From Gordionus sp. m RMFG-2023 (Eukaryota; Nematomorpha; Gordioida; Chordodea; Parachordodidae): a stretch of 64,000 nucleotides of DNA. Location of the stretch: assembly GCF_954871325.1 (NCBI RefSeq), contig NC_088778.1:7845743-7909742 (forward strand), written 5' to 3'. The notes beneath the pieces are model-generated. The model saw only the letters and a program-made list of their open reading frames with translations, had not been told where the DNA came from and ran no database searches. Each line of letters begins with the position of its first letter. Positions within the stretch are counted from its first letter, which is position 1. Below are positions 50,301 through 63,425 of this stretch, one piece after another. A program made the translations under genes and the position numbers.

Positions 50301-51900
50301 ATTTTTATTCTTTTAAAATAATAAGCTTCCCATGGTATCTTCCCTATTTTTATTTTTCAAGCTGATATTTAATTATAAATGCTTTAATTACTTTTTTCTT
50401 TATTCTTTTCTATAATAAAGAAATGTAAATTTTTATACTCTCCTTGGGGGTTGGCGATTTTCTAAAAAAGAAAAAAAAGTATTCATAATTCGAAAGGAAA
50501 ATTTTAAACTCTAAATTTATATTTTATTTAATAAATGGCGTCATTTTGTTACATTTTTTATTTTAAGAATAGTAAGTTCTAAGGCCGAGTTCTGGTTCAT
50601 ACGATTCATGAACCTTATTTCTGTTTTATCCAGGCTAAACGGATTTTGAATTAGGACCCCCTCCCCATCCTATTTTGGTTTGTTTTAAGATAAAACAAAG
50701 ACACGTATTCTTTTATGTAAATCTAAATGACATATTTCTTTTTAGAGGAAGCTATAAAGATGGCTAATCAGACGACGGCTATCATAGGAATAATTTGAGC
50801 GCTGGCATGGCCTAAAAAATTTACCAGTATTTCTAAATTCGTAAAAGATAAATCAATATTTAATGTTTTTTTAAATACATTTTTTAAAAAAAAATAAGTA
50901 AATATGCCAGATAAACGACATAGGGTATTAGTTATAAATTTTTTGGTGATTAGGAGGGCGGGGAGTATCTATTTCGATCAATTTTCTTTTTTTGCCACTC
51001 GTTATTAATAATAGAAACAAAATTTGGTGGCCCTTATAATAGGCTAATTTTGGCTCGCACAGAATCATGCATGGAAAAATACAATTTAAAATAATAAATA
51101 ATATAATTATTGATTCAAGTAATATAACCATCAATATATTTTCAGCATTATCGAGTTCATCATAGAAAAGTAATAATTATCGTGACGAAAAGTTACATTT
51201 CCTAGTTATGAAATATTATCATTATAATATTATAAACTTATAATTATATTTGTATATCTTCATAAAACTTGATGAAATATATATTTTTCAAAAAACCCCT
51301 CAGGTAAAAATAGAATTTTCTTTTTCATTTATTAAATAAGTGAAAATTACTACTAACAAACCGATTTAAAACATACAATTAAGTTAACTATAGTTTGTAT
51401 TTAAATATTCGAAAAAAAATATTTAATCTTAATTTTTTTTATATGATGAAAATAAAGATATTATGACATTTATTAGTGTGGCGGACGGGTGGGGAAATAT
51501 ATTCTTTTTTTTAAAAAAAAATAAGACAACCCAAGTACAGATAAACTTTCATTTTTCATTTGGTCCTTAAATTTTGCTACTTAAACTGAGCCAAAATTTT
51601 TCTATAACCAACTGGGATGCAATATAATACATTCTATTTACTTTTAATTAAGTATTAAAGAGGTTCATGTGATCATTTAAACGTTCAACAACTTCTCGTA
51701 TTTTCGAGTTCTATTAAAATCATTTACAAGATGGGGCCAACCCGGACCAAGGCCTAAAAATAAATATTTAAGGATGGGCTGGAAAATATTGTTTTTTAAA
51801 TCCTAGTATAGCCATGAAAATTATTCTTCATCCTTGACAATTTTAATTTGAGGTGTGAATATTGTGGGATACTTTTAAGATGCATGCCAAACAAAATTTG
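47362..51900. other. 4.5 kb without a supported gene
   Basis: Mostly AT-rich. GC-richer patches at 48090-48380 and 49060-49320 have no open frame or TIRs. A short frame after a good acceptor at about 50742 (EEAIKMANQTTAIIGII) could be a terminal exon but has no partner. ORFs at 48787-48990, 49930-50151 and 50928-51134 look like chance. Confidence 0.35.
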
Positions 51901-51913
51901 CTTATTTTTTTCA

Positions 51914-51983
51914 AGTAAGAAAGAAAGAAAGAAAGCAAGAAAGAAAGCAAGAAAGAAAGCAAGAAAGAAACTTTCTTTCTTTT
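51914..51983. repeat. (AAGAAAGC/AAGA)n microsatellite with inverted tail
   Basis: Runs of aagaaagaaagc are followed immediately by the inverted ctttctttctttt, making a perfect local hairpin. Confidence 0.9.
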
Positions 51984-52750
51984 ACGCCTTCTTCAAGTGA
52001 GATATGTTTTCAACAGAAAAGAAATTAAAGGTTGAGGGTATTTTTTTCACCTAAAAATAAGGTTGAGCAAAGATAAAACAATCACCTAGAGTACTAAGAT
52101 AATGCAACTATAAAAAAAAGAAAAACAAACATTTTGTATAATTTTTAAATAATTGCCTAACTTATATGTTAAAACATCTAGTGTTCTAAACGTTTCTTCA
52201 AAAATGTAACTTTATTTTTTCATTACTTTCTGAAAACGTTACTATTGTTGTTAAACGGTTCAATTTTTAATGACGCCTATCCATTATTTTATCTAAATAA
52301 TATATAATGCAATCCTGAAAAGTTTGCTTATAGAGGGCAGAAATGTTTAGACTTCTATTAACAAAATCTTGAGGCTTGTGTAATATTATTTGGACTAAAA
52401 TCTTAAAACTTTCCAATTAAAGAAATTCTGATATTTATATATTTTTTTCTAGATATTATGTTTAAAAATAAAGGTTATAGAAATACAATAATATAATTGA
52501 AAAATATTGTTAAGCACTAAAAAATGTATAAAAATTTACAAAATTAAAAAATTATATTAAAATAAATTTTCTAAAGATTTTTTAATATTTAGTTCTGATT
52601 AAATTGTTTTTCAAAATTTTGATCAGATGATATCCCAAACATAACCTTTGGTATGCTAAAGGCAGGGGCTTTTACGTGATATTTTACCTCCTACCAAAAA
52701 AAAGAGGAAATCCAAAACAAAAGGCAAGGCATTCAACTGCCGTCGATGAT
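51984..52750. other. Intergenic with one broken MITE
   Basis: A copy of the TAGTGTTGTTAAA family (ttgttgttaaacggttcaat) spans about 52245-52420 in diverged form. No gene was seen. Confidence 0.45.
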
Positions 52751-52960
52751 GAATCATGGACAAAAATTCTAGGATAAAAACAACCGGATAAAAGCATCCC
52801 GGAAAAAACTAAAAGACACTGAACAAGAATACTTTAATTTTCAATAAAAATATAAAAGCTTTAAAAATGGGAACATTTTAAATTATATACATTACAAATT
52901 TTCTAAGTGTTTTTTTTTGTCCAGGGTACTTTTGTTCAGAACAATTGTGTCCAAGATTAG
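52751..52960. mobile_element. Diverged MITE related to 17092-17262
   Basis: Left gaatcatggacaaaaattct. The right end in reverse is aatcttggacacaattgttct. Internal 'ggataaaa' pieces are repeated. No target duplication was read. Confidence 0.5.
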
Positions 52961-53446
52961 TGTACAAAGCAGTGTAATATTTAATAAAATAATATTTTAG
53001 TGGTAATCTAAAAACTTGGATAAAATTATTTAATTAAATTTAAATAAATATATATAATACAATAATGTAAAATTTTGCACTTAATATACATCTAAATTTT
53101 TCCATATTAAGAAAATATCTAAAAAAAGGAACTAGTAATGTCACATTACTCGATAAAAGTAATTTATTTTCTTTCATTACCAAAGATATCCCCCCCCCCC
53201 CCAAGTAATTCTGTTAGTAACGGCGTTATTTTACGATATTGCAAAAAAAGGCAATAATTTATTTCTAACATAATAATCCTAGTGCATACAGCATGAGAAC
53301 AAACGTTTAGCGTTGCTTTTTTTCTATAAAACATTTAGTTGTTTAAATTGTGAAGGTATTTTTAATTATGGGCAAATGAGACGCTAGGCAATATTAGATG
53401 AATACATTGAAATGTATTATTTTGAAATCTATGGCAAAGTTTAGTC

Positions 53447-53655
53447 TTATTAAAAAGTCCGCTAGGGCCGATTACCCAAAACAGCCCGATTAAGATTTTG
53501 GCCTAAATAATATTATATAAGTCTCGAGATTTGGTAAATGGAGGTCCAAACCTTTCTGCCATCTCAAAATCTCCCTTCTTACTTAATATTTTGACAAAAT
53601 CTTAATCGGGCCTTTTTTTAAAATTGAACTCAAATTGGGCTTTTTAACAACAACT
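53447..53655. repeat. Copy of the TAGTGTTGTTAAA MITE family
   Basis: The core gattaagattttggcct, then cctaaataatattatataag, then ggtccaaacctttctgccat is nearly identical to that of 19800-20018. The right end tttttaacaacaacta is intact and the left end has decayed. Confidence 0.6.
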
Positions 53656-55055
53656 AGCAAAATTTCATTTGCAGGCACTATATTATACCAAAGTTTGCAT
53701 TAAAATTTACTTAAGTTATGGAGTGAAAAACTTAAACTCGTTTGAAAAATATTCATTTTAAATTTAATTTTAATAATATATATTTTTCTCCCTGTTCCTG
53801 TCCCACATATCATAATATAATCCTTTATAATTTTAATTATAGGTATAATATTTGAAAAAAAATTTAATATTGCTTATCAGCCCACCTTAATAATGATGAC
53901 ATTTAAATTTATTTTAAAAAATAAATAAATATAAAATTAATAAAAAAAACACTTATTTATCTCTTTATCCGCCTGCATTGTTAATTTTTTAATATATAAA
54001 ATAAATAAAAATATATACCTATATTTAAAAAAAACGATACAAATTTATTTGTTTTGAAATAAATAAAAAATTCTATATAAAAAAGCATCAACAATAATGA
54101 ATGAATTGAAAGAAAGAAAGAGAGTTATAGAAGGAAGGGAAGGAAGGGAAGGAAGAGAACGAGGAGAAGAGATAGAAAGGAAAAAGTTACTGGAAGAAAA
54201 ATACAATTAGAATAGAAATACAAAGTAAATATTAGCGTTAAAGGAGAGAATTTTATTTAAATTTTAGTCCCAGAAATCGGAAGGGTTTATTTGTTAAATT
54301 ACTACTAATTATTTCGCAAACATTGCGAAAGTGTAAAGGCAACGTATATAAATAAATCAGCATATTATTTTAGAATTTTAAACATCTTAATTTCTAAAAT
54401 TATTCAGAATTAGGGCATCCATTTTGCTCATATTCCAGCTAAACCAAAGATAGGGCTCTAACTATATCCAAATTATGATTTGAACCGGACCTCATTGAAA
54501 ATCTTAGACCTGTAATATTCGAAGCCGATAATGAAAGATACTAGCCTTGAGAGGAAGAGAAACAATAATACTAGTAAAATATATTTAAATATAACGATTT
54601 GAGCTAAATAAACAGCTGATTATAATTTTGAGTGATCTTGAGTTTTGAGTGATTAATATTTTTGAATTTTTTTTAATACGTATATACCTCTGGAATAGAA
54701 CAAGAAATAAAGGATATTTGGTGTTGCCCATCAAAACTCTTTTCAAAATAAATAAAAAAATCCATAAATAGGCAAGCTTATTTATAGATATCCATAATCA
54801 TATAATTGTAATTTTAATTCCAAATTAGCATAAAAAATATCTGGCTTAGTCAATAGATTTATCCAGGAGGGGGAGTGAGGTCACGTAATTTTTTTAGGGT
54901 GGGGGCTTCTCTCCTAAATTCCCATTTTTCTTTCCTCTGATAAATTCTAATGATTTCATGTAGATATTTTTTTTAAAACATCATTACGAAATAGAAGAGT
55001 TGTCAAAAGATACTTTTCAAATAGATCAATTAAAAGCGTAAGCAACAGATATATC
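53656..55055. other. Intergenic with a GA-rich tract
   Basis: No gene. Positions 54093-54190 form a purine tract ((ggaagg)n and gaaa units). A small hairpin tttcgcaaacattgcgaaa is at about 54312. Confidence 0.45.
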
Positions 55056-55158
55056 GGCCAAAAATATATCTAGATACCGATACATTCTTACAAATGTATC
55101 TAGATACCAATACATTCTCACTAGATGCCGATATATTCTCACAATGTATCTAGATACA
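55056..55158. repeat. Tandem repeat, 19-31-bp spacing, built on palindrome TATCTAGATA
   Basis: Units begin tatctagatac / tagatgcc and continue cgatacattctcac(aatg). Starts are near 55067, 55097, 55128 and 55147, with the last unit truncated to the palindrome. Confidence 0.7.
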
Positions 55159-57835
55159 GTCATTATTTTTAAATGCCTAATTGAGGATTTTATTATTAAA
55201 ATTCAAATTTTTAATAAACTAAAAAAAATAATTGAGTTGATATATCATTTATACACAAAATATATATAAATGTTAGATAATAATTGTTAGATCTTAATAC
55301 TGCATAATATATAATTAATCGTTAGATTTTAATAATAGAACATTCTCAAATTTTTCTTCATTAAGACATCCACGTTAATCTATTATATATATACAGTTAT
55401 AGACATTCTAAAATTTCTCTATCAGGCTACACGATGTAATATAGTATTATAATTAATGAATAACGTTATATATTTAAGATATTCTTTAAATATAATAAAA
55501 TCCCAATACTCAAATCCATTTTCTCTAATAATATCCTCTATAGTGTGTTGCAACAACTCGCATAAGTTATATGACGCTTTTTATTGAAGGAATTATAGTT
55601 TATCATAGGCGTAACTAGGATTTTCCTGGATATGGGACACTTTTTGGGGTAGCTTTTACCATAATTTTTTTTAAATCCTACCCTGGATATATATATTTTT
55701 TTAAAATACATTTGGTATACTCCTCTTTATATAATATTATTCGTTGTCTAAAAAATTTCAACTATCCACTATATAAAATTATTAATCCATTCTTATTTCG
55801 TTTCTTTACCTGTTATTTTAAATTTTTTTTGAGCGCGTTTTTTAAATTTTTTTAAAAATATAATTTTGCTGTAAATGAACATGCTCTGTTGATATTTTAA
55901 AAAAAAATTGCCATGAACCTTTGAACTTAATATAACTTATGTAAGTTTATCTAAAAAAAGAAGTTAATCAAATATAGAATATTAATTAAATATTAGCCTT
56001 AATATTATATATATTTTTATTATATATATCTTATCTAGATTAAATTTTTGTAGTTTGTTACTTAGTATATTTCTCCATAATACAATAACTAATATATATT
56101 CCAAAGTTGATAATCAAAAATATAAATAATTGAATGTCGATGTTTTCACAATTGTTAATTATATCCATTAATGACCATTTACTATTTATATTTAAAAACT
56201 CTTCATTATTTCGGATTACAAATTTTATAATCATCAGTGAATATGTAAAAAAATTATAAACTTTTCCTTTGCTGCTACGGTATTTATTTCTTTAACTTAA
56301 AGTAAATAAAAGACATGGTCAACGGTAGATTTAATTATTTATTTATATATTGTTCTTTCTTTTAATTAAGCAAATAAAACACGCCTACCCTAAACAAGTC
56401 CAGCTTCTTTATATTTCCTCCAAAAATGTCCCATAATAGAAATTTATTGAACAGAGTACATAATACTTTATATTTAACAACAATTAATATAATATGATAA
56501 TGATGTATTCATTAGATGTCATCTCTTTTATTGTTTCCTGGCGTACAGTTGACCATTCGAGTCATCAATGACTTCCACAATAATTCTTGTTTGAGTATGA
56601 TCATTAGCTTGATTGACATTAACGTATATACATCACTGCTTGATTGACCATTCTCGTCATCAGATTTAGTTCAGGCAGTGTATTGTTAAGTTTATGGTTT
56701 GCCCAGTTTTATTATTTATTGTTTTTTTTTAAAAAATAATAATATCAGATTCAACTTTCCAAAAAAAAATTTATATCCTAAATTATTTTCTGCAACCAAT
56801 GGATTAATAATATTATCTGCTTTTTTAATTATAGTATTATTGGTTATTAAATATAAAATATTATCTGTACTATTTTGTACCTTAATATACCAAAGATATT
56901 TTATTTAACGCATCTGATTTTCCCTTATCTGAATTTACCTCTGAGATAAGAGATGTAATATTCCTTCTATTAATTTTCATAATTAATATTGCAAATATAT
57001 TATTAATAAAATTACAAAAAAATTAATATAACGTTATTAATCAATACTTTTATTAAGTATTTCAATAAATATGTTCTTAATATCCGATACGCCATTAAGT
57101 TAATGCCTATTATTATGAGTGCGAAAAAAAAACATATTCTCATTTAAATATTTGAAGTGCTACTTCAACTTTATAGTAATGAATAATTTTCATTCCTTTT
57201 AAAACTATATACCGTAATGGTAACCTATTTTTAAGTTTAAAATTAATATTCGAGCAATAGATGATTCACAGCGGGTTGGTTGAACATCATTGTTTAAATA
57301 TATAAGTAGTCATAATATTAATTCCAAATTTTGAAATATTTTATTATTTTATTTTACCATTATCCCCTTCTTCAAAAATACAAATTCCCTTCGGATAATT
57401 TTGATAGTAGATAACCCGAAAAAAAATCCTAGATTTCAGGTAAATCGAATTTATTAACAATATATCTGGCTAATAGAGCAGCTTCTTCGTAGAGGGCAGT
57501 ATACTATATATGAATAGTGATAATATAATGGTTGACAATGCGATATTCTATCACCCCCCCCCCCCCACCCAAAAAAAAATCGATTCTTTGTTCGCGGTAC
57601 CATATTCAAAAACTTGAATGCCATTTTAATTTTCAAAAACGTGAATATCAATTTAAACCTATTTACAAATTTAATTAGCTGGAATGTAGATTCTAAATTA
57701 TGTATTTTTTTTTTATTTTAAAATTCAAAAGTCAATTTCAAATCGCTAATAATTAATAATAAATACAATTTTAGATGTAAAAATTATGTGAAAAATTTAA
57801 CTCTCTTTGTTTTTTTTTAAAATCAAATAATTATT
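55159..57835. other. 2.7 kb without a supported gene
   Basis: A solitary hAT-like end (cataggcgtaactaggattttcc) is at about 55595. A 20-bp direct repeat ttgaccattc(gag/tcg)tcatca occurs at 56549 and 56645 beside a stem cactgcttga / tcaggcagtg. On the minus strand a 20-30-residue open stretch ends ...DDSNGQLYARKQ at 56528, but no joining exon was found. The remainder is AT-rich. Confidence 0.35.
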
Positions 57836-58290
57836 CAGGGATGTGAACCCTCCTTAAAAAATGGGTTCGGGTTTGGGTTTAGGTTCAGTAAAAAATCTCT
57901 GAACTCAGTTCGGGTTTAACAGGTGGGTTTAGGATTGGAGACCAGAAAAATAATGACTTATTAAAATTAGTTAAATAACAGAAGCATCATTTTTTTAAAA
58001 AAATTATTTTAATTAGTATTGCCATAAAAATAATTTATCACCATTAATATATTACATATGATATAATACTACAATACAATTTTAAAAAAATAACATTATA
58101 TTTTTATTTTAAAAATCTTAATTTGGCGAAGTAATATCTTCTAAAATATCGTAATTAAGATTTCCTTGTAGATCAGTATAAATTTTAATGATTAGAATGA
58201 TCGTTCGACGCTAACCTAATTATTAATTAAGTTTAATATAATATATATTGTCCTTGTGTTGCTATGACACCTAGAACAATTTTCGCCAAC

Positions 58291-60078
58291 CATTAGCGTA
58301 CGCAAGGGGACAGGGGGACAAATTCCCCCTCCCCCCCCCTTCCCCCCCAAAGCCAAAAAATGCAGATGCCAGATTATATTTTTCAAAAATATTATTGTTA
58401 ATATTAATTTATATTTGTTAATATTTATTCCTATCTCATATACATATATATATTTACATTTATTTATCACATTCATCTACTAAGTTATTTTATCAATCAA
58501 TTTCGATTTTAAGTTTTCCTTGGCATAATTTACCTATTATTTTCAAATTTTAGTGGCGTAATATTTATCTAAATTTCTAGTCAAATAATAATTATCTCTG
58601 AAACTCCTTGTCCAACAGGGAGAAAGAAATTGCAAGCTTGTCCAACGAGATCGAGTCTCCGCCACAGTAACAGCTATTATGGAGTTAGAAGAGCCGATTA
58701 TTAATGTTATTACTGAAATATCACAATGACTTGAAAAAAATATTTCCTCAGAAGCAAGAAAATTATTGGATTCAATACTTATTCCAAATTTTATTTCTCA
58801 TTAGAATGTATTATTTAATTATACAACTATTTTATGTAATGCTTTTCAAAAACATAACATTGACTTGATTAAGAAGATGAGAATAGCGGAGAGCATTTTA
58901 TTAGAACTCAAGGAAATAGAGCTAATGTTGTTGAAGAATTTCATATTTCATATGTTATTGTTGAGTCAAAAGCAGAGCTATACGTGTTTAATATTTGTCC
59001 CCCTCGACTTGCAGCAAGCAAGCTCATCGTCAAAACATTAATATAGGATCAGTAGAAGAGTATTATAAAACAAATGTCCCCTCTCCCAACCTTTTTCATA
59101 TGGTGATAGAAAAAAAATATAAATATTATGTAGATTTTTATCATGAAGATGTTAAAATATCTTATGATGCCTTATTAGCTGAATAACTATGATTAAAAGA
59201 TTAACTATGGTTGATACAGTCCCAAAAAATGCTATGGATGCTTTTTATTTCAAACATATTTTAGATTATACTCCAAATTATTAAAATGGTTATATATATT
59301 AGCAGCTCTTTAGTAAACTAATGAAAGAACATTCACTTTTTTAAGAAGAATAACAGAGCTTTGCAGAAGTACCATTTGCAGGACACGGCCCAGAATTTTT
59401 TTAAAAAATTTCTTCCCGCCCAGGTTTTTTTAAAAAAATTTTCTTAAAATAAATTTTATTTATTTTTGAATTTTATAGCTAATAATGGCGATTTCAAATA
59501 TTTGTTTTTAAAATATACAGCTCGGCCCGGATATTTTTTCTAAAAAAAATTTCAGGCCTAGCCCGGGTGTTTTTTTAAAATAAAATTACGGGCCCGGCGC
59601 GGGTATATTTAAAAAAATTAAAATACGGTCCGGCTCGGGGGCCGGCCCTGCAAGTCTGTGAAAAACATACCTATGAAATACAACATCTGAAAGTAGATTG
59701 ATTTGGATCTTTTGAATATTCATAAACAAACGCCAAGCAAGGATTGATAATTGAAAAAATTAGCTCAAAACATACAAAATACAATTATTCCTAAGAAACT
59801 TTTTGTGTATTAATTTATATTTCCAACATTTAATTTTTTTTATACTTTATATATTTTAAAAGCTCAAAAAATTCAAATTTCAATTTTGGGTCATTTAAGT
59901 GATTCATATCGTGGGTTATATTCACTTTATATTTTATAATTTACATTAGTTTAAAATTGTGTATTAGAAAAGTTATTAATCCTAATAAATTTATGCTTAG
60001 TATTTTTAATTAACAATATTATTTCTTAAAAAAATTTATTATCCCCCCCCCCAGACCAAATTCCTGCTTACGCGCCTG
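58291..60078 (+). mobile_element. Inner hAT transposon (DUF4371/ZMYM1-like lineage), perfect target duplication
   Basis: Perfect 8-bp tcgccaac repeats lie at 58283-58290 and 60079-60086. The ends are cattagcgtacgcaagg and, in reverse, caggcgcgtaagcagg. Poly-C tracts lie just inside both ends. Plus-strand transposase remnants include PRLAASK, then HRQNINIGSVEEYYKTN (58995-59186, matching 'RQTHR.N....S.EEYYR') and NERTFTFLRRI near 59310 (C-terminal 'ERSFS.LRRIK'). The gene is truncated and broken. It is the opposite orientation and a different lineage from the host element. Confidence 0.85.
59354..59658. mobile_element. hAT MITE nested inside the inner hAT
   Basis: The ends cagagctttgcagaagtacc and ctgcaagtctg belong to the CAGAGACCTGCAG family (18813, 24130), with the usual 'cggcccg' interior. 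It splits the C-terminal LRRI motif of the inner transposase from its continuation, which is readable again from about 59680 (TTSESRLI). Its own target duplication is decayed (agaataac / tgaaaaac, 6 of 8, if shifted by one base). Confidence 0.7.
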
Positions 60079-62755
60079 TCGCCAACGTGTATAATTCTGG
60101 ATAAATTAAACTATACTCTTCCCTGAAGTCTAATATTTGCATCCTTATTAATTATTTTAATGTGTGAAAATATTTCCAATATTGGAATCTGTTCACATTG
60201 ATGCTGTGTTAATTTAATTTTTTTTCTTCTTTTTCTAATAACAATTCTTCAAAATTATCATTATCATCATCAAGATCATTCATAGCTGGAATTAATGTTG
60301 ATGCATTCAATAATGTATAATTTAATGATTTATATTTTTCCCATAATTTCGTTGCTCTAGCAATCTCTTCCTGATCAATGGTTAATAGGATTTGATATCT
60401 GGGTCTAAATATATCGATGCATAAAGAATATTATTATTTAAATATGTATCCTCTCTAAATCTCATATGCCCTAATATCTCATTGGAAATATTATCGTCTA
60501 TTTTTTCCAATTCTAAACGACATTTTATCCAAACGCCATAAAAATCGGAGAGGTACATTTGCTCCGATTGTAGCCTCAAGGTTCTCACCTTAAATGGTTT
60601 CAAAACTACACTTATGTTAGCTATTGAATCCCATTCTGTGTCCTCTAGAATAGCTTCGGATGTTGTAACAAAGTCCATAAAAATCTTTCAATTTAAACAA
60701 TCGATCCAGCATATCGTAAACCGATGACCATCTTGTTGTAAAATCAATTATGCTATAGGTTTTTTCAGTGATTTCAAGATTCTAACGATCGTTGGAGTTC
60801 TTTAAAGTTTTGCCACTTGCCTTGCTAGGTCAATAATCGATTTCGCATAACTTTCTTTAAAAAATCATTAATGGCTAACTGTAATGTGTGTGCTGCATGC
60901 ATTGCATATCTATTGATATAAACTTTTAGAGTTAAATCTTTCAATATCTGGTCCAAATCTGTTATTTCTTAATTTATTATATCAACATTTAAATCATATT
61001 CATCCCAATTCTTCCCTTCTACAGGTTCATTTAATAATCTTATAGACTTGAGTAAATTTGCATCATTATCGATTGTTATAAGTTAGGTTGTTTAATGGAA
61101 TGCTAAATTTATTAAGGGTCTCTAAAATCAATTTTTTAATATTATCTCTTATAGCTATTTCTTTCATTTATTTCACTGCCAAATTTTTTAACATTACCTC
61201 AAACATACTGAATATTTATTCCCAGAATGCATCTATCTAATCGTTTAGCAGAATCAATTTTTAAACAAACTAATTTATTTTTTGTTTCTCTTTTAATTTT
61301 TCTCACAATTTTTTTAGTTTCATCTGTAATCAAGTTTCTAATTTTATAACGATTAGTGGACATACCCAGAACTTTAGTAATAGGGTCAATAATTTTTTTA
61401 AACCCTGAGTCTTCAATTATTGAAAAAGTGTGGCTATTAAAGGACACCATCTCAACCAAAGCATTTGTCAGATCTTTTTATGAAATTGAAATATGAATAG
61501 ATTTCTATGTAAAATATCTTTCAATTTTATTAATTATATTCTTTTATATCAGATTTGGGATTAATCGAGGATTCAGTCGAAGTTTCAATGATTTTCGTTT
61601 TTTTTACCTAGATACTCTTTGAATTGTTTCGAGTGATTCCTATTAATATGTCTCTCTAAATTGCTGTTACGACTCCCTGCTAATATTACATCGCATATTC
61701 AAACTTAAAATCTCCCTTATCATTAAATTTGAAATATTCGGCTAATAAATCCTTGATTTTCATCTACAAATTTAATTTTTTAAAAAATTATTTAAATTTA
61801 AATAAAACTATATACATTAAATTTGTAATTACAAAATAGACAACAGATTTTGCCTTATTTCAATTATAATTTGGATATCATATATTCTAGGAAATATTAT
61901 TTGATTATTAAATTTACTTCTTAAATAATAGCCATTATTTATATTTATTTTTTTATTGCACTTATTTATTTAATCGATGCTATATTTAATATAATATAAT
62001 TTGATAACAAACTAATTATTTAAATAAAACTATTTAAACTAAATTTGCAATTACAAAATAGCTAAGATGTAACCTTTTTATAATTATAATTTATCGCATA
62101 TACTAGGAAATATATATTTGATTATTAAATTTACTTTATAAATAAATAGCCACCATTTTTATATATTTTTAATTGCACTTATTTAATCTAAATTATATTG
62201 GTTATTTGCAACTTACATTTATTAAAATTATTTTGCCACGTGATTTTGTACTTCTCTTCATCTTACTATCAATTTAATAAGCCACAAACAACAATACCCT
62301 AAAATAAATATTATATATATTACCATCATTTATAAAATTAACTTTTAAAATCTGCTTCGCTGGGTAAAATTTAAAAATTCTTACGAAAAATGGCCGACTC
62401 TTAAATATAACAAAAATAATTCCACGAAAAAATGATCAAAAAAATGTTTTATTTAAATTAATATTTTTTTTTGAATAAATAAACAATTGTTTTAAATAGG
62501 AACTCTTTTTAAATAGGAAATCTTATATAAATGAGAATCGTGAATTACATGTTTTTTATATTAGATTATTTTTAACATATAATTTAAAATAAATAAAATG
62601 AAAGTTTGAAATAAAAAAATAAAATTTTTAAAAATTAAAAAAAATTTAAAAAAAAAATGCTTGGAATCTGAACCCTAAATTTAAAAAAAAGGATTCGGGT
62701 TTGTGTTCAGCGAAATATAGAGGGATCGGGTTCAGGATTTGGGTTCTCATCTCTC

Positions 62756-63425
62756 AATTATATAAGCAAAATATAATAAATAGAATGGTTCATCTTATAA
62801 GTATAGATTTGTTGTAATAAAAACACAACAATTAAGACATTTAAAAGAAAACTTAGTGACGAAGAATAGTGGATTTTTTCATTTTGTTGGTATAGGAATA
62901 TAAAATCATTGGATTAGATTTATTTGAATAATACGAATAACCTCAAAGATTAGAAGAATTAATTGAATAATTTAATCGAATATTTTTTTAAAATTATTTG
63001 GAAAAATAATTAATGTGATATGATTAATTAGTTATTCGTCAATTTCACTTGAAGTGCTTCTTTGTTAGAATTTGCTGTCGAGAAAATTCTTATGTTAGGT
63101 ATATAGAGAAAATAAGAAAAACCGTTCCTACATAATCACTTGTATTTTCGTTTGAATAAACTTTATAAATATAAAAATGCAATATTTGAATCGAATGTTT
63201 ATTATAAGTATCCGAACATTAAAATATCGATTTGTTTTATAATACTATTCGTTTCATATTGCTTTTGAATAGGACTACTCTATTGTCTGCCAAAAGAGGT
63301 AAAATAATATTAAGCACTTAACATTTATACAATTTTCGGAATAAATGCACTCATGAGCTTTTTAATAGTAAGATTAATTTTGTTATTATTTTTTTTCTTT
63401 CACTATATTGGTTAACCAATTACAG
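62756..63425. other. Right flank, AT-rich, repeat-like 'gaat/attcg' sequence
   Basis: Positions 62930-63285 are rich in gaataa/attcg words and end in ttttgaataggacta, resembling the TRGGCCTATTC family at 9919. No gene was seen. Confidence 0.35.

Larger units (their letters stand above)
58118..61700 (-). pseudogene. hAT transposase gene of the outer element, interrupted
   Basis: Reading the minus strand from high to low coordinates: a BED zinc finger (about 61700-61609: C..(12)..NSNLERHINRNH), the core start at 61459-61199 (MVEMVSFNSHTFSIIEDSGF, then KLVCLKIDSAKRLDRCILG), the mid-core at 60678-60382 (WDSIANISVVLKPF, then NNILYASIYLDPDIKSY), an acidic stretch to about 60200, and the start of the C-terminal domain just before 60079. 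The same domain resumes below 58290 (LAKIVLGVIATQ) and ends DILEDITSPN at about 58118. Several stops and frame changes, plus the 1.8-kb insert, make it non-functional. The family is hAT with a BED finger. Confidence 0.75.
57836..62755 (-). mobile_element. Outer hAT transposon (4.9 kb as it stands) carrying a nested hAT
   Basis: The left end cagggatgtgaaccctcctt is answered in reverse at the right by gagagatgagaacccaaatc, and both are followed by 'gggttcggg / gatcgggttc' blocks. Flanks are AT-rich (taattatt and aattatat), so a duplication is plausible only with a one-base shift. Its minus-strand transposase is listed separately. It is split by the element at 58291-60078. Without that insert it would be about 3.1 kb, a normal hAT size. 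Confidence 0.7.

Noticed and set aside
56528-56640. Terminal exon ending ...DDSNGQLYARKQ on the minus strand
   Set aside because: No acceptor in the right phase and no upstream exon; the region is a local duplication with hairpins.
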